NCBI RefSeq assembly: GCF_003116035.1
Contig: NZ_LGQW01000015.1
Span: 4,814,212-4,878,211 of the forward strand
Source: Azospirillum sp. TSH64
Lineage (GTDB): Bacteria > Pseudomonadota > Alphaproteobacteria > Azospirillales > Azospirillaceae
DNA: 64,000 nucleotides
Direction of reading: 5' to 3'
The notes below the pieces were generated by a model. That model worked only from the letters and a program-made list of their open reading frames with translations, searched no databases and was not told where the DNA came from. Of the stretch, positions 36,153 to 44,621 are shown one piece after another. The first letter of the stretch is position 1. Every line of letters begins with the position of its first letter. The position numbers were made by a program, and so were the translations under genes.

Positions 36153-36980
36153 ATGACCGCTGCCCGCCTCCGCCGCTTGCTGACCGGCGCCTATCTGGTC
36201 CTGTTCTTCGGCTATCTGTTCCTGCCGCTGGGCATCATGGCGGCGGCGACCTTCAACAGCAGCCGCTTTCCCACCGTGACACCCTGGATGGGCTTCACGC
36301 TCGGCTGGTTCCAGGCGCTGTGGGAGGATCAGCGCATGTGGGCGGCGCTGGGCACCAGCCTGATCGTCGGGGCGGGGGTGATCGCGCTGGCCGTGCCGCT
36401 GGGGCTGGCGGCGGCCCTGCTGCTCGACCGGCTGCACAGCCGGGCCAAGACCTTCCTCTACGCGCTGATGGTGTCGCCGCTGCTGACGCCGGGGGTGATC
36501 GTCGGCATCTCGACGCTGGTGTTCTGGCGGGAGTGGTTCGGGGTCAGCGGCGGGCTGTTCCTGACCGTGGTGGCGCAATCCAGCTTCATCGCCGCCTATG
36601 CCATGCTACTGTTCTCGGCAAGGCTGGAGCGGTTCGACCCGGCGCTGGAGGAGGCCGCACTCGACCTCGGCGCCACCCATGGGCAGGTGTTCCGGCGCAT
36701 CACGCTGCCGTACCTGACGCCGGCGATCCTGTCGGCGGCCCTGCTGGCCTTCCTGCAGAGCTTCGAGAACTACAACACCACGCTGTTCGTGCGCGGGCTG
36801 GACACCACACTGACCGTCTACATCGCGACCAAGGTGCGCACCGGCCTGACGCCGGCGGTCAACGCGCTGTCGCTGGTGCTGATCGCCCTGACCATCCTGG
36901 GCGCCGTCGCCTACGAGATCCTGCGCCGGCGCGAGGCGCGCCGGCAGGCAGGGTCCGCAGTGGCGTTGACGACGGCCTAG
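36153..36980 (+). CDS. spermidine/putrescine-type ABC permease (PotC-like)
   Basis: 275 residues, six membrane spans, with the EAA loop EEAALDLGATHGQVFRRITLPYLTP. Partner of the PotB-like protein; the two form the membrane channel. The ATG at 36153 was chosen because the sequence before it overlaps the first permease and has no homologous character. Only a weak ribosome binding site precedes it, which fits translational coupling to the upstream gene. Confidence 0.9.
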   Translation: MTAARLRRLLTGAYLVLFFGYLFLPLGIMAAATFNSSRFPTVTPWMGFTLGWFQALWEDQRMWAALGTSLIVGAGVIALAVPLGLAAALLLDRLHSRAKTFLYALMVSPLLTPGVIVGISTLVFWREWFGVSGGLFLTVVAQSSFIAAYAMLLFSARLERFDPALEEAALDLGATHGQVFRRITLPYLTPAILSAALLAFLQSFENYNTTLFVRGLDTTLTVYIATKVRTGLTPAVNALSLVLIALTILGAVAYEILRRREARRQAGSAVALTTA

Positions 36981-36983
36981 GCG

Positions 36984-37229
36984 TCAGTCCTCTTCCGCCT
37001 CGTCGGCGTCCGCCTCGATCTGGGCGGCGAGATCGCGCAGCATGTCGATGACGTCTTCGTGGCTGGTCTCGTCCACGGCGGCGTTCACGGCAGCCTCGAT
37101 CATGGCGACGGCGATGTAGGGGCCGAGCGGGCCACCTTCCTTGATCGCCTCATCCAGGTGCTTTTCGGCGATCGACAGCGCCTTTTCGAACAGCGCCTCG
37201 GCCGTCTGGTTGGTGGTGTCCTTGCTCAT
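36984..37229 (-). CDS. small acidic hypothetical protein
   Basis: 81 residues from the ATG at 37229. Rich in Ala, Glu and Asp with a strongly acidic tail (IEADADEAEED). Predicted all-helical, no membrane segment, no Cys. I do not recognise the family. It converges on the PotC-like gene with 3 bp between the stops. The ribosome binding site is weak, but codon use is normal for the region. Confidence 0.6.
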   Translation of the reverse strand: MSKDTTNQTAEALFEKALSIAEKHLDEAIKEGGPLGPYIAVAMIEAAVNAAVDETSHEDVIDMLRDLAAQIEADADEAEED

Positions 37230-37421
37230 CGTCCGGTCCGTTGCGGAGGGTTGGTCCGACTCCAATAACACGGTCAATCGGCGATTGGCGCGGGAATTCG
37301 CGGGCCACCCCGGAAATATGGATGCAGACCGGGGACGCGGGGCGAGAAGCCGGGCTTGCGCCGCTCCGGACCATACGCCACAGTCCGGAGATGCATTGAC
37401 CTATACGGCAAGGAAGACGGC

Positions 37422-37859
37422 ATGACCGGCACGCCAGACCTGAGCAAACCCGACCTGACCAGCCCCGACCTCTACCGCTTCTGGTGGGAGGAGCGCGTGC
37501 GCTTCAACGACCTGGATGCCGTCGGGCACGTCAACAACAACGCTCTCGGCGTCTATTTCGAACAGGCGCGCGTCGCCCTGATTCATCAGGTCGGCGGCTT
37601 TACCCCCGAGGTGCCCTGGACCGTCGTGCTGGCGCGCAGCCTGATCGAATACAAGGCGGAGCTGCTCTATCCCAACATTGTGCGCATCGGTGCGCGGGCG
37701 CTGCGGCTGGGCACCAGCTCGATCACGCTGGGCTGCGCCATCTTTCTGGGCGACCGCTGCATCGCGACCCAGGAAGCGGTGGCGGTGATCGTCGACAAGG
37801 CTGCCCATCGCCCGACGCCGATCCCGGAACCGTTGCGCGCCAAGCTGCTGGAGGCGTAA
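37422..37859 (+). CDS. acyl-CoA thioesterase (4HBT hotdog fold)
   Basis: 145 residues. A hotdog-fold thioesterase of the 4-hydroxybenzoyl-CoA / YbgC group; the active-site segment RFNDLDAVGHVNNNALGVYFEQAR includes the catalytic Asp. Hydrolyses an acyl-CoA; the chain length is not predictable. AGGAAG precedes the ATG at 37422. It is followed by the RNA methyltransferase gene after 40 bp on the same strand. Confidence 0.9.
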   Translation: MTGTPDLSKPDLTSPDLYRFWWEERVRFNDLDAVGHVNNNALGVYFEQARVALIHQVGGFTPEVPWTVVLARSLIEYKAELLYPNIVRIGARALRLGTSSITLGCAIFLGDRCIATQEAVAVIVDKAAHRPTPIPEPLRAKLLEA

Positions 37860-37899
37860 AGGGAGGGCGCTCCAGACCCGCATCCAACGGACCCCCGAC

Positions 37900-39231
37900 A
37901 TGACGCGTCCCGCCAAGCGCCCCTTCGCCAAGGGGCGCCAGCCGACCCGCAAGACCGCCCCGCCGCCCCGTGACGTGCAGGAGATGGAGGTGTCCATCGC
38001 CGACGTCGGTGCGCGCGGTGACGGGATCGCCTTTGCCGAGGGGCTGCGCCTGTTCGTGCCCTACACGGTGACCGGTGACCGTGTGCGTGTCCGTGCCGCC
38101 GACGGCGATGGGAAGGGGGAGGGTGTACGGGCCGAACCGCTTGAGGTGCTCGAGCCCGGCCCCGGCCGCCAGACTCCGCCCTGCCGCCATTTCGGCCGCT
38201 GCGGCGGCTGTACGCTCCAGCAGATGGACGATCCGACCTACGCCGCCTGGACCGTCGGGATGGTGCGCGGGGCGCTGGAGCGGGTCGGGCTCGGCGATGT
38301 GCCGATGGAGCCGCTGGCACGGACTCCCGGCGGTGCGCGCCGCCGCGCCCGCTTCGCAGCGCTGAAGCGCGGCAAGCGGGTCTGGCTCGGCTTCAACGAG
38401 CGGCAGAGCCACCGGTTGGTCGATCTGGAGGAATGCCCGGTCCTGTCGCCCCGCCTGTTCGCGCTGGTGGAGCCTTTGCGGACCCTGCTGGCCGACCTGC
38501 TGCCGGACGGCGGCGATGCCGACGTGGTGCTGACCGATCTGGAGGGCGGGGTCGACCTGCTGCTGGTCGGGCCGCGCAGCCTGGACCGCGCGGCGCGCGA
38601 GGTGCTGGTCGGATTCGAGTTGGAGCGCATCGCCCGCATCGCCTGGCAGCCGACCGATCGCGCGGCAGCGGAGCCGGTGGCGAACCGCCGGCCGGCCTTC
38701 ATCCGTTTCGCAGGCGTTCCGATCCAGCCGCCGCCCGGTGCCTTCCTCCAGGCGAGTGCGGAGGGCGAAGCCGCCCTGGTGGCGGCGGTGCGTGAGGGGG
38801 TGGGGCAGGCAGGCCGCATCGCCGACCTGTTCGCCGGCATCGGCACCTTTTCCATTCCGCTTGCGCAACAGGCCGCGGTCCATGCGGTGGAGGGCGACGA
38901 GGCGGCGGTGGCGGCACTCGGCCGTTCGGTGCAGGGGCTGCGGCTGACGGCGGAGCGGCGCGACCTGTTCGAGAACCCGCTGAGCGCCAAGGATCTCAAT
39001 CGTTATGATGCCGTGGTGTTCGACCCGCCGCGCGCCGGTGCCGCGGCCCAGGCGGCGGCGCTCGCCGGCAGCAAAGTGCCGCGGGTGGTGGGCGTGTCCT
39101 GCAATCCCGCCAGCTTCGCCCGCGACACGCGGGTGCTGGTGGATGGCGGCTATCGTCTGGTGAAGATCTGGCCGGTCGACCAGTTCCTGTGGTCGGCCCA
39201 TGTGGAACTGGTCGGGCTGTTCGAGCGGTAA
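37900..39231 (+). CDS. TRAM-containing 23S rRNA uracil methyltransferase (RlmD/TrmA family)
   Basis: 443 residues. A TRAM RNA-binding domain (about 27-85), an Fe-S cluster region with C95, C101 and C104 (CRHFGRCGGC) plus the Cys of LEECPVL, and a SAM-binding methyltransferase domain with ADLFAGIGTFS. The catalytic Cys is in VVGVSCNPASFARD. This arrangement makes m5U in 23S rRNA in RlmD/RlmC. Which uracil is modified is not clear. Confidence 0.92.
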   Translation: MTRPAKRPFAKGRQPTRKTAPPPRDVQEMEVSIADVGARGDGIAFAEGLRLFVPYTVTGDRVRVRAADGDGKGEGVRAEPLEVLEPGPGRQTPPCRHFGRCGGCTLQQMDDPTYAAWTVGMVRGALERVGLGDVPMEPLARTPGGARRRARFAALKRGKRVWLGFNERQSHRLVDLEECPVLSPRLFALVEPLRTLLADLLPDGGDADVVLTDLEGGVDLLLVGPRSLDRAAREVLVGFELERIARIAWQPTDRAAAEPVANRRPAFIRFAGVPIQPPPGAFLQASAEGEAALVAAVREGVGQAGRIADLFAGIGTFSIPLAQQAAVHAVEGDEAAVAALGRSVQGLRLTAERRDLFENPLSAKDLNRYDAVVFDPPRAGAAAQAAALAGSKVPRVVGVSCNPASFARDTRVLVDGGYRLVKIWPVDQFLWSAHVELVGLFER

Positions 39232-39235
39232 AAGA

Positions 39236-39829
39236 CTATAGCGGCCGCCGTGCCTTCAGCGCGGCGGTCAGGGTGCCGTCGTCGAGATAGTCCAGCTCGC
39301 CGCCGACTGGGACGCCGTGGGCGAGACGGGAGATCGACACGTCGGACTCGGTCAGGCGGTCGGTCACCACATGGGCGGTGGTCTGGCCGTCGACGGTGGC
39401 GTTCAGCGCCAGGATGATCTCGCGCACCGCCGGATCCTTGGCACGCTCGGCGAGGCCGGCGATGTTGAGGTCGTCGGGGCCGACGCCCTGGAGTGCCGAC
39501 AGCAGGCCGCCCAGCACATGATAGGTGCCGCGGAAGGCGCGGGTGCGTTCCAGCGCCCACAGGTCGCCGGCATCCTCCACCACGCAGATGACCGAGCGGT
39601 CGCGGGTGGGATCGGAGCAGACGGTGCAAGGGTCGCGGCTGTCGAGGTTGCCGCAGACGGAGCAGGCGCGGATCGATTCGCCGGCCGCCGCCATCGCTTC
39701 CGACAGCGGGATCAGCAGGCTGTCCCGCCGCTTCATCAGATGCAGCGCCGCCCGCCGCGCCGACCGGGGGCCTAGTCCCGGCAGCTTGGACAGCAGCTGG
39801 ATCAGGCGTTCGATTTCAGGTCCGATCAT
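39236..39829 (-). CDS. recR: recombination protein RecR
   Basis: 197 residues. Zinc finger CSVCGNLDSRDPCTVC and a Toprim domain (VICVVEDAGDLWALERT). Works with RecF/RecO to load RecA onto gapped DNA. It is the last gene of ffs-dnaX-ybaB-recR, the arrangement conserved in many bacteria. Its stop is 4 bp from the end of the converging methyltransferase gene. Confidence 0.97.
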   Translation of the reverse strand: MIGPEIERLIQLLSKLPGLGPRSARRAALHLMKRRDSLLIPLSEAMAAAGESIRACSVCGNLDSRDPCTVCSDPTRDRSVICVVEDAGDLWALERTRAFRGTYHVLGGLLSALQGVGPDDLNIAGLAERAKDPAVREIILALNATVDGQTTAHVVTDRLTESDVSISRLAHGVPVGGELDYLDDGTLTAALKARRPL

Positions 39830-39844
39830 CGATGTGCAAATCCG

Positions 39845-39865
39845 CCTCTCCCCTCCGGGGAGAGG
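39845..39865. repeat. REP-like palindrome between recR and ybaB
   Basis: CCTCTCCCC and GGGGAGAGG separated by 3 bases. It resembles the palindrome at 10407-10429. Confidence 0.55.
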
Positions 39866-39872
39866 GGACTTT

Positions 39873-39906
39873 CACAAAAGACTGTCAGGCACAAAAGACT
39901 GTCAGG
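39873..39906. repeat. 17-bp tandem duplication
   Basis: CACAAAAGACTGTCAGG occurs twice head-to-tail (39873-39889, 39890-39906) just after the ybaB stop codon. Confidence 0.9.
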
Positions 39907-39907
39907 A

Positions 39908-40231
39908 TCAGAACGGCAGCTTGATGCCCGGCGGCAGCTTCAGGCCGCCCATCATCTTCGAGGTTTCCTCGGCGACGTGCTGCTCGACCTTCTTCTTGGC
40001 GTCGTTGAAGGCGGCGACGATCAGGTCCTCCAGAACCTCGACGTCCTCGGGATCGACGACGGACTTGTCGAGCTTGACCTTCTTCATCTCGCTCTTGCCG
40101 TTGACGGTCACGACGACCATGCCGGCGGCGCTCTGGCCGGTCACTTCGACCTGCTCCAGGCTCGCCTGCATTTCCTGCATCTTGGCCTGCATCTGCTGGG
40201 CCTGCTTCATCATGTTGCCGATATTCTTCAT
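39908..40231 (-). CDS. YbaB/EbfC nucleoid-associated protein
   Basis: 107 residues. A small DNA-binding protein of the YbaB/EbfC family; the start MKNIGNMMKQAQQMQAKMQ and the later GMVVVTVNGKSEMKKV segment are diagnostic. The ATG has a clear AAGGAG site that lies inside the end of dnaX, with 3 bp between stop and start. Its position between dnaX and recR is standard. Confidence 0.96.
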   Translation of the reverse strand: MKNIGNMMKQAQQMQAKMQEMQASLEQVEVTGQSAAGMVVVTVNGKSEMKKVKLDKSVVDPEDVEVLEDLIVAAFNDAKKKVEQHVAEETSKMMGGLKLPPGIKLPF

Positions 40232-40234
40232 CGG

Positions 40235-42106
40235 TCAGTACTCTCCTTCGTCGTCGAGGGGGTAGTAGACCCCGTCGTCCTGCTGCTGAACCATGAAATC
40301 GGGTGTCTCGCCGTCATCCGCAACCGCTGCACTCTCCGCCGCGGCAACTTCGGCAAGATCGCGGATGTCGATGATCTTCGCTCCGCTGAAGGTGTCGAGC
40401 ACGGCGCGCACCACCGGGTTGGCTTCCGCCTCCGCCCAGGCACGGTGCTTTTCGGCCTTGTCCTGTTCGGCCAGCGTCGGCTGGGCCGGACCTTCGGAGA
40501 GCGCGACGATCCAGCGCTGGCCGGTCCATTCGGTCAGGAGTTGCCCGACCTTGGCCGGCAGGGTCGGCGGGGCGGCAGGGCGGAGTTTCAGCTCCAGCGT
40601 GCCCGGCTCCATGCGGACCAGCTGAACCGTTTCCATCAGATAGCCGTAGAGCGCGCCTTCGCGCCGGTCGGAGAACAGCTGCACCAGCGCACGGAAGTCG
40701 TGCGGCATCGGCGACAGTTCCTCGCCATCCGGGATGGCGGCCGGGGCGGCCATGGGGGCGGGTGCCGCCTGCGCCACCGGGGCGCTCTGCGGCTGGGCGG
40801 AGCCCATCGAACGGGCAACGGCGTGAGTGGACTGGCTGGCGACCGCGACCGGTCCGCCTCCTCCGCCGGGGCCGCGGCCCATCGGCGCGCCCCCTCCGCC
40901 GTTGGCCTGCTGGGCCTGGAACTGGCGGATCAGTTCGCCCGGAGTCGGCAGATCGGCGGCGTAGGACAGACGGACGATCACCATCTCCAGCGCCTGTTGC
41001 GGCACCGGGGCGGCCTGCACCTCGTTCAGCCCCTTCAGCAGAAGCTGCCAGGCGCGGGTCAGCGCCGGCATGCCGAGCTTGGAGGACAGGCTGGCTCCCC
41101 GTGTGCGCTCGGCCTCCGGCAGGGAGGGATCGTTGGCGCTGTCGGGCACCACCTTCAGGCGGGTCAGATTGTGGACGAGGTCGAGCAGATCCTGGAGGAT
41201 CACCACCGGATCGGCGCCGACCCGGTGCAGGTCGGACAGGATGTCCATCGCCTCTGCCGGCTTGGCGGAGACGGCGGCCTCGAACAGGTCGATGACGCGG
41301 GTGCGGTCGGCCAGACCCAGCATGTCGCGCACCTGCTGCGCGGTGACGGTGCCGGCGGCCAGCGCGATGGCCTGATCGAGCAGCGACAGCCCGTCGCGCA
41401 CCGACCCGTCGGCGGCGCGCGCGATCAGCGAGGCGGCGTCGCCTTCGATATTGGCGCCTTCCATGGCGGTGACGCGGGTGAAATGCTCCTTCAGCACCTG
41501 GGCGTCGACGCGGCGCAGGTCGAAACGCTGGCAGCGCGACAGCACCGTCACCGGCACCTTGCGGATCTCGGTGGTGGCGAAGACGAACTTCACATGGCTC
41601 GGCGGTTCCTCCAGCGTCTTCAGGAGCGCGTTGAACGCGCTCTTGGACAGCATGTGGACCTCGTCGATGATGTAGAGCTTGTAGCGGGCCGAGACAGGCG
41701 AGTAGCGCACGCCGTCGATGATCTCGCGGATGTCGTCGACGCCGGTGTGGCTGGCGGCGTCCATCTCCATCACGTCGACGTGGCGGTCCTCGGCGATGGC
41801 GCGGCAATTGTCGCAGACGCCGCAGGGGCTGACCGTTGGCCCGCCGGTGCCGTCCGGCCCGGTGCAGTTCAGTGCGCGGGCGATGATGCGGGCGGTGGTG
41901 GTCTTGCCGACGCCGCGCACGCCGGTCAGCATGAAGGCCTGGGCGATGCGGCCGGACTGGATGGCATTGGTCAGGGTGCGGACCAGCGCGTCCTGGCCGA
42001 TCAGCTCGTCGAAGGTCTTCGGCCGGTATTTGCGCGCCAGCACCCGGTAAGCCTGCCCGGTGGCGGGAGCGGAAGCGGCGGTGATTTCGGCGGTTGTATC
42101 GGTCAC
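40235..42106 (-). CDS. dnaX: DNA polymerase III subunits gamma and tau
   Basis: 623 residues. Clamp-loader ATPase with Walker A TGVRGVGKTTTA (about 61-72), four zinc-binding Cys (C81, C95, C98, C101) and Walker B LYIIDEVHML, then the tau-specific C-terminal region rich in Pro, Gly and Ala. Loads the sliding clamp in replication. The GTG start at 42106 has only a weak ribosome binding site. Whether a shorter gamma form is made by frameshifting is not evident to me. It follows the SRP RNA gene on the same strand. Confidence 0.96.
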   Translation of the reverse strand: MTDTTAEITAASAPATGQAYRVLARKYRPKTFDELIGQDALVRTLTNAIQSGRIAQAFMLTGVRGVGKTTTARIIARALNCTGPDGTGGPTVSPCGVCDNCRAIAEDRHVDVMEMDAASHTGVDDIREIIDGVRYSPVSARYKLYIIDEVHMLSKSAFNALLKTLEEPPSHVKFVFATTEIRKVPVTVLSRCQRFDLRRVDAQVLKEHFTRVTAMEGANIEGDAASLIARAADGSVRDGLSLLDQAIALAAGTVTAQQVRDMLGLADRTRVIDLFEAAVSAKPAEAMDILSDLHRVGADPVVILQDLLDLVHNLTRLKVVPDSANDPSLPEAERTRGASLSSKLGMPALTRAWQLLLKGLNEVQAAPVPQQALEMVIVRLSYAADLPTPGELIRQFQAQQANGGGGAPMGRGPGGGGGPVAVASQSTHAVARSMGSAQPQSAPVAQAAPAPMAAPAAIPDGEELSPMPHDFRALVQLFSDRREGALYGYLMETVQLVRMEPGTLELKLRPAAPPTLPAKVGQLLTEWTGQRWIVALSEGPAQPTLAEQDKAEKHRAWAEAEANPVVRAVLDTFSGAKIIDIRDLAEVAAAESAAVADDGETPDFMVQQQDDGVYYPLDDEGEY

Positions 42107-42212
42107 GCGGCTGGCCTGTCGAAACGACGGGAGGGGAATTTCGGGCCGCAGGATAGCGTCCCGGCACCGCGCTGTCGCCGTCTGTTTCGTGCTGGCAATT
42201 TTTGCTGAGGGT

Positions 42213-42309
42213 GGGAGACTGGACGAACGACCCGAGCCGTAACTCGTTGCGGCTGCTTCCTTCCGGACCTGACCGGGTTGGCGAGGGACTCGTCCGACGC
42301 CAGTCTCCC
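42213..42309 (-). ncRNA. ffs: signal recognition particle RNA (4.5S RNA)
   Basis: Read on the minus strand, the RNA contains the invariant SRP core GGTCAGGTCCGGAAGGAAGC. The ends GGGAGACTGG and CCAGTCTCCC pair to close a 97-nt hairpin. It binds Ffh to direct membrane-protein targeting. Its place just before dnaX is the usual one. Confidence 0.96.
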
Positions 42310-42315
42310 GCCGCT

Positions 42316-42344
42316 TTTATGACCATTCGTGTGGGTGGATGCAA
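42316..42344 (-). promoter_or_regulatory. promoter of ffs
   Basis: On the minus strand: TTGCAT, 17 bp, CATAAA, ending 7 bp before the RNA. The spacing is ideal for a sigma-70 promoter. Confidence 0.75.
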
Positions 42345-42377
42345 GGGGAAACGGTTCGGGTGCGGGGGTGGCGGCGG

Positions 42378-42407
42378 ATTATAGGCAATTATATTCCGGA
42401 CTATAAT
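42378..42407. repeat. AT-rich inverted repeat
   Basis: ATTATAG at 42378-42384 and CTATAAT at 42401-42407. This lies in an unusually AT-rich island upstream of the ffs promoter. It could be an operator; nothing more can be said. Confidence 0.35.
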
Positions 42408-42463
42408 TTATGGTTCCGCCCATAATCGGTCCTGAAAGGGGCGTCGCCGCCTGACCGGCTCTC

Positions 42464-42499
42464 GGGATGGGAGAGGCGCGGGTGCGCCTTTCCCATCCC
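42464..42499 (-). terminator. hairpin after the secreted-protein gene
   Basis: Arms 42464-42479 and 42484-42499 pair over 16 positions with one mismatch. It follows the stop of the minus-strand gene by 34 bp. No T-run, so moderate. Confidence 0.55.
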
Positions 42500-42532
42500 A
42501 ACGCTTGTCCGTCAGATCACCTCACCGCTGGA

Positions 42533-42919
42533 TCACTGGCCGACGAGGTCGTAGGTCATGTAGAGACTGTAGAGATAGCCGGCTGAGGTGTTGAGCGTGA
42601 CTGACCAACCCGCCGGCACATACAGCGGATCGGGCAGCATTGCCGAACCCGTGATGGTGCTGGAACTGGGCGAACAGGCGATGATTGGCCGGGCGGGGGT
42701 TCCCGTGCCGGGGGGAACCACGCTGACCGTCAGGTTCATTGCGCAGCCGGTTGCGATGGTTCGCAGATAGAGACCGTTCGCGTTGGTGGAACCGGTGATC
42801 AGTGTCTTGGTCGCCACGGTGTCGACCGTCGAGAGGAAGGAGCCGCCGATCGGCTCGGCGGCACCGGCGGCGGCGGCGAGGGTCAGCGCAGCGAGGAAAG
42901 CGGCAAAAGCGGTCTTCAT
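42533..42919 (-). CDS. secreted hypothetical protein
   Basis: 128 residues with a clear signal peptide (hydrophobic 5-20, cleavage near GAA-E). The mature part is rich in Thr, Ser, Gly and Pro with two Cys (GCAMN and IACSP), and short hydrophobic strands, suggesting a small beta-sandwich. Strong GGAGG ribosome binding site. No family recognised. It stands alone between ffs and pgk with hairpins on the downstream side. Confidence 0.75.
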   Translation of the reverse strand: MKTAFAAFLAALTLAAAAGAAEPIGGSFLSTVDTVATKTLITGSTNANGLYLRTIATGCAMNLTVSVVPPGTGTPARPIIACSPSSSTITGSAMLPDPLYVPAGWSVTLNTSAGYLYSLYMTYDLVGQ

Positions 42920-43070
42920 GGATAACGCCTCCTGTTAGGTTTGGCGTCTTCCAAATATCTCATCTCTGGGGTTTGTGGGGGAAAATAGGAAAAAAGTCTT
43001 GCAATGCTTTGAAGGATCAAGGAGATTCGCCAAAGAGGCTTCTGCCCTCCGGGACCGGCCGGACCCAATG

Positions 43071-43097
43071 AAAAAGGGGAATGCCGTGGCATCCCCC
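43071..43097 (-). terminator. rho-independent terminator of pgk
   Basis: On the minus strand, a 10-bp stem with one G-T pair (43088-43097 with 43076-43085), a 2-base loop gap, then TTTTT. It lies 28 bp after the pgk stop. Confidence 0.88.
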
Positions 43098-43125
43098 TTC
43101 CCAAACCCGTTGAACCGGATGTTCC

Positions 43126-44319
43126 TTACTTCTTCAGCGCCGCCACGCCCGGCAGTTCCTTGCCTTCCAGCCATTCCAGGAAGGCGCCGCCGGCGGCGGA
43201 GACGTAGGTGAACTTGTCCTCGACCCCGGCATGGGCCATCGCCGCGACGGTGTCGCCGCCGCCGGCCACCGACAGCAGGCCGCCGGCTTCGGTGCGGGCG
43301 GCGACCAGACCGGCCACCGCGTTGGTGCCGGCGTCGAAGGGCTGGATTTCGAAGGCGCCGAGCGGGCCATTCCAGACGACGGTCTTGGCGCCCTGCAGCT
43401 TCACGCCGAGGAACTCGACGGTGGCCGGGCCGACGTCGAGAGCCATCTCGTCCGCGCCGATGGCGTCGAAGGCGACGACGCGGTTGGCGGCACCGGCCTT
43501 GAACTCCTTGGCGACGACGAAGTCCTTCGGCAGCAGGATCTCGCAGTTGGAGTCCTTGGCGGTCGCCATGATGGCGCGGGCCTGGTCGGCCATGTCCTTC
43601 TCGCACAGCGAGGCGCCGACATCGGTGCCCTGGGCGAACAGGAAGGTGTTGGCCATGCCGCCGCCCAGCACCAGCAGGTCGACCTTGCGGACCATGTTGC
43701 CGAGCAGTTCCAGCTTGGTGGAGATCTTCGCACCGCCGACGACGGCGGCGACCGGGCGCTCCGGCTTCTCCAGCGCCAGCGTCAGGGCCTTCAGCTCGGC
43801 TTCCATCAGGCGGCCGGCGGCGTTCGGCAGCAGGCGGGCGACACCCTCGGTCGAGGCATGGGCACGGTGCGCGGCGGAGAAGGCGTCGTTGACGTAGATG
43901 TCGCCCAGCGCGGCCATTTCCTTGGCAAAAGCCGGGTCGTTCTTTTCCTCTTCGGCGTGGAAGCGGGTGTTCTCCAGCAGCACGATGGCGCCGTCATGCA
44001 CCTTGGCGATGGCGTCCTTGGCCTTCTCGCCGACGCAATCCTCGGCGAAGGCCACCTTCTGGCCGACGGCGGCGCTGAGGGCGTCCAGCACGTTGCGCAG
44101 GGAGTTCTTGGCGTCCGGACCGTTCTTCGGGCGACCGAAATGCGACAGGACCACGACCTTGGCACCCTTGGAGGACAGCTCCTTCAGGGTGGGGGCGAGG
44201 CGGTCGATGCGGGTGGTGTCGGACACTTTGCCGTCCTGCATCGGAACGTTCAGGTCGGCGCGCACCAGCACCGTCTTGCCGCTCACCTCAAGGTCGTCGA
44301 TCGTGTTGAAATCGGTCAT
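43126..44319 (-). CDS. pgk: phosphoglycerate kinase
   Basis: 397 residues. Converts 1,3-bisphosphoglycerate and ADP to 3-phosphoglycerate and ATP in glycolysis. Motifs VLVRADLNVPM, LSHFGRPK, AAVVGGAKISTK and the C-terminal SVAGGGDTVAA nucleotide region are present. The ATG at 44319 has GGGGAAG in front; an upstream extension is not homologous. gap is not next to it. Confidence 0.98.
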   Translation of the reverse strand: MTDFNTIDDLEVSGKTVLVRADLNVPMQDGKVSDTTRIDRLAPTLKELSSKGAKVVVLSHFGRPKNGPDAKNSLRNVLDALSAAVGQKVAFAEDCVGEKAKDAIAKVHDGAIVLLENTRFHAEEEKNDPAFAKEMAALGDIYVNDAFSAAHRAHASTEGVARLLPNAAGRLMEAELKALTLALEKPERPVAAVVGGAKISTKLELLGNMVRKVDLLVLGGGMANTFLFAQGTDVGASLCEKDMADQARAIMATAKDSNCEILLPKDFVVAKEFKAGAANRVVAFDAIGADEMALDVGPATVEFLGVKLQGAKTVVWNGPLGAFEIQPFDAGTNAVAGLVAARTEAGGLLSVAGGGDTVAAMAHAGVEDKFTYVSAAGGAFLEWLEGKELPGVAALKK

Positions 44320-44621
44320 CGTCGCACTTCCCCAATGATGGCCGGTCCCAACGGGACAGGCCGTTTCAGTTTGCGGGAACCCAACCACAGGCCTGCACGC
44401 TTTGCAACGCCCCAAGGGTGGGGTGAAATGGGGCATAATGACCCTGCAACGTCATGGTTAAACCCCTGGCCGAACGCGAGGAACCGGCGGCGTAGGTGCA
44501 GCCGATGGATGATGCAACCGCAGGCTTCTGCAACATTTCCGTAACTTGACCCTGTCCATGGGCTGTGCAAACACCCAACTGTAGGCCAATGGGCCGCAAA
44601 ACGGGGGTTGAAGCGCAGGCG
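44320..44621. other. divergent promoter region between pgk and the CYTH-CHAD gene
   Basis: A 302-bp gap with no gene. A TTGACC hexamer at 44546-44551 could be a -35 for the CYTH-CHAD gene, but no good -10 is apparent. No operator was recognised. Confidence 0.4.

Noticed and set aside
40235..42106. Programmed frameshift site for gamma in dnaX
   Set aside because: I did not find a clear slippery A-rich heptamer with a downstream stem that I could defend.
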